DNA from: Flavobacteriales bacterium
GTDB taxonomy: Bacteria; Bacteroidota; Bacteroidia; Flavobacteriales; Flavobacteriaceae
Assembly: GCA_020635875.1 (NCBI GenBank)
Contig: JACJYY010000006.1
Coordinates: 186,001 to 250,000, forward strand
Length of the DNA: 64,000 bases
Direction of reading: 5' to 3'
The notes beneath the pieces are model-generated. The model worked only from the letters and a program-made list of their open reading frames with translations, was not told where the DNA came from and ran no database searches. The position numbers were made by a program, and so were the translations under genes. Numbering within the stretch: position 1 is the first letter of the stretch; each line of letters opens with the position of its first letter. Below, one piece after another: positions 62,734-64,000 of this stretch.

Positions 62734-64000
62734 ATGCAAAACAACAAACTTTCAGACTGGTTACCAACGACTAACAAAGAAGTAAAAATCCGAGGTTGGG
62801 AAGAGCTAGACGTAATCCTATTCAGTGGTGACGCCTATGTGGATCATCCTTCTTTTGGACCTGCGGTGATTGGACGTATTCTGGAAAGTTATGGATTACG
62901 TGTGGCAATCGTGCCACAACCCAATGTAAATGATGATTTACAAGACTTTACCAAATTAGGAACACCACGATTATTTTTTGGAGTTACTGGTGGCTGTATG
63001 GATCCTATGGTCAGCAATTATACAGCAAGTAAAAAACGTCGGGATAAAGATGCCTATACACCTAATGGAGATATCGGTTTTCGTCCTGATTATGCTACAA
63101 CGGTATATGCCAATATTCTTAAGGATAAATTCCCAGATGTACCCGTATTAATTGGTGGTATTGAGGCTTCTTTGCGTCGTGTAACACATTACGATTATTG
63201 GAGCGACAAACTCATGCCTAGTATTTTGGAAACATCCAAAGCCGACATGTTAGTCTATGGTATGGGAGAGCAACCTTTACGTGAAGTGGTTAAGCTATTG
63301 CAAAAGGGAGTACCTTTTTCTAGTTTGAAAACCATACAACAAACTGCTTTTTTGGTAAACCAAAACGAGGCTATTCCTAAAAACAAAAATTGGGAAGATG
63401 TAGAAATTAATTCCCACGAAGTATGTCTTAATGACAAGAAAAAATACGCTTCTAACTTTAAAGTTATCGAACAAGAATCCAATAAGCTATACGCACGTCG
63501 GATTTTTCAAAAAATAAAAGACAAAACACTAGTCATCAACCCACCTTATCCTACTATGACGGAAGAGGAAATTGATGCGTCTTTTGATTTGCCTTATACT
63601 CGATTACCTCATCCTAAATATGATAAACGAGGGCCAATTCCAGCCTTTGAGATGATTAAGAACTCAATTAATATTCATCGGGGTTGTTTTGGAGGGTGTA
63701 GCTTTTGTACCATCTCAGCGCATCAAGGTAAATTCATTGCCAGTCGTAGCGAAGCATCTATTTTACGAGAAGTAGATAAAGTCGCAAATATGCCAGACTT
63801 TAAAGGGTATTTATCAGATATTGGTGGACCTTCGGCAAACATGTATAAGATGAAGGGTAAAATTCAATCCATTTGTGATAAATGCGTAGCTCCATCTTGT
63901 ATATCTCCTGTGATTTGTAGTAATCTGGACACCTCTCACAAACCGTTGACTGAACTGTACAAAGCCGTTGACAGGCACCCTAAAATCAAAAAATCATTCA
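62734..64000 (+). CDS. YgiQ-family radical SAM protein (3' end outside window)
   Basis: The frame is open from ATG 62734 to the window end (422 codons), while the family is usually over 600 residues. The N-terminus DWLPTTNKEVKIRGWEELD and GDAYVDHPSFG are typical of YgiQ. VLIGGIEASLRRVTHYDYW follows, and the radical SAM cluster is in NIHRGCFGGCSFC near residue 318, then SDIGGPSANMY. Two further cysteines occur in CDKCVAPSC. The reaction is not established. This frame carries the only sensible coding signal here. Confidence 0.92.
   Translation, partial: MQNNKLSDWLPTTNKEVKIRGWEELDVILFSGDAYVDHPSFGPAVIGRILESYGLRVAIVPQPNVNDDLQDFTKLGTPRLFFGVTGGCMDPMVSNYTASKKRRDKDAYTPNGDIGFRPDYATTVYANILKDKFPDVPVLIGGIEASLRRVTHYDYWSDKLMPSILETSKADMLVYGMGEQPLREVVKLLQKGVPFSSLKTIQQTAFLVNQNEAIPKNKNWEDVEINSHEVCLNDKKKYASNFKVIEQESNKLYARRIFQKIKDKTLVINPPYPTMTEEEIDASFDLPYTRLPHPKYDKRGPIPAFEMIKNSINIHRGCFGGCSFCTISAHQGKFIASRSEASILREVDKVANMPDFKGYLSDIGGPSANMYKMKGKIQSICDKCVAPSCISPVICSNLDTSHKPLTELYKAVDRHPKIKKSF

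Overview
This window is a chromosomal segment of a member of the Bacteroidetes, most probably family Flavobacteriaceae. The DNA is AT-rich. Many genes are preceded by the Bacteroidetes -7 promoter box TAnnTTTG, often with a TTG about 19-23 bases upstream, and no Shine-Dalgarno pattern is evident. The gene content fits: a SusE/SusF-like outer-membrane protein, a type IX secretion sorting domain, DUF5606, DUF4301, a methionine synthase split into two genes, a DnaG primase without its zinc ligands, and the cluster miaB - sigma-54 activator - lptE - TPR protein - secG. The genus cannot be named from the sequence alone.

Layout. 1-9 kb: a cut-off SusE/F-like protein, the def-DUF5606-mazG operon, dnaX (tau part in the -1 frame), a CpsB/CapC PHP phosphatase, a DCC-family protein, a MutS2-like ATPase and two small exported proteins. 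9-15 kb: a methionine operon (metX-metZ-metH N-terminal gene-metH C-terminal gene) led by a clear SAM-I riboswitch. 15-21 kb: an MscS channel, Kdo transferase, a sugar aminotransferase, galE and a zeta-like toxin with a probable antitoxin. 21-26.4 kb: a pyruvate formate-lyase operon whose pflB is split by a 980-bp IS982-family element with an 8-bp target duplication. 26.4-28.5 kb: an uncharacterised kinase-like protein and a second MscS channel. 28.6-37.5 kb: a long structured leader followed by seven closely spaced genes: arginine decarboxylase, an agmatinase-like protein, a deoxyhypusine synthase-like protein, a small acidic protein, a GNAT-nitrilase fusion, a RimB-RimK fusion and Tex. 37.5-44.7 kb: secG, a TPR protein with 117-bp tandem repeats, lptE, the sigma-54 activator, miaB, apt, a nucleosidase, a HIT protein and greA. 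44.8-64 kb: a lipoprotein with a Rieske-like region, a T9SS cargo protein, DUF4301, two archaeal-type prenyl ether lipid enzymes, a prenyl diphosphate synthase, a phosphopantetheinyl transferase, nadE, dnaG, rlmN, maf, kdsC, a DUF2520 protein, a fused ResB-CcsA cytochrome c assembly protein, a membrane hydrolase and the start of a YgiQ-type radical SAM protein.

Most of the window is core metabolism and housekeeping. The points that stand out are the dnaX frameshift site (0 frame stops, -1 frame makes tau), the recent IS insertion that breaks pflB, the structured leader of the polyamine operon together with that operon's odd gene content (including an agmatinase that lacks one metal-ligand aspartate), the kinase-like orphan, and several promoters placed so close to the start codon that transcripts would be nearly leaderless. 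No rRNA, tRNA or CRISPR array was seen.
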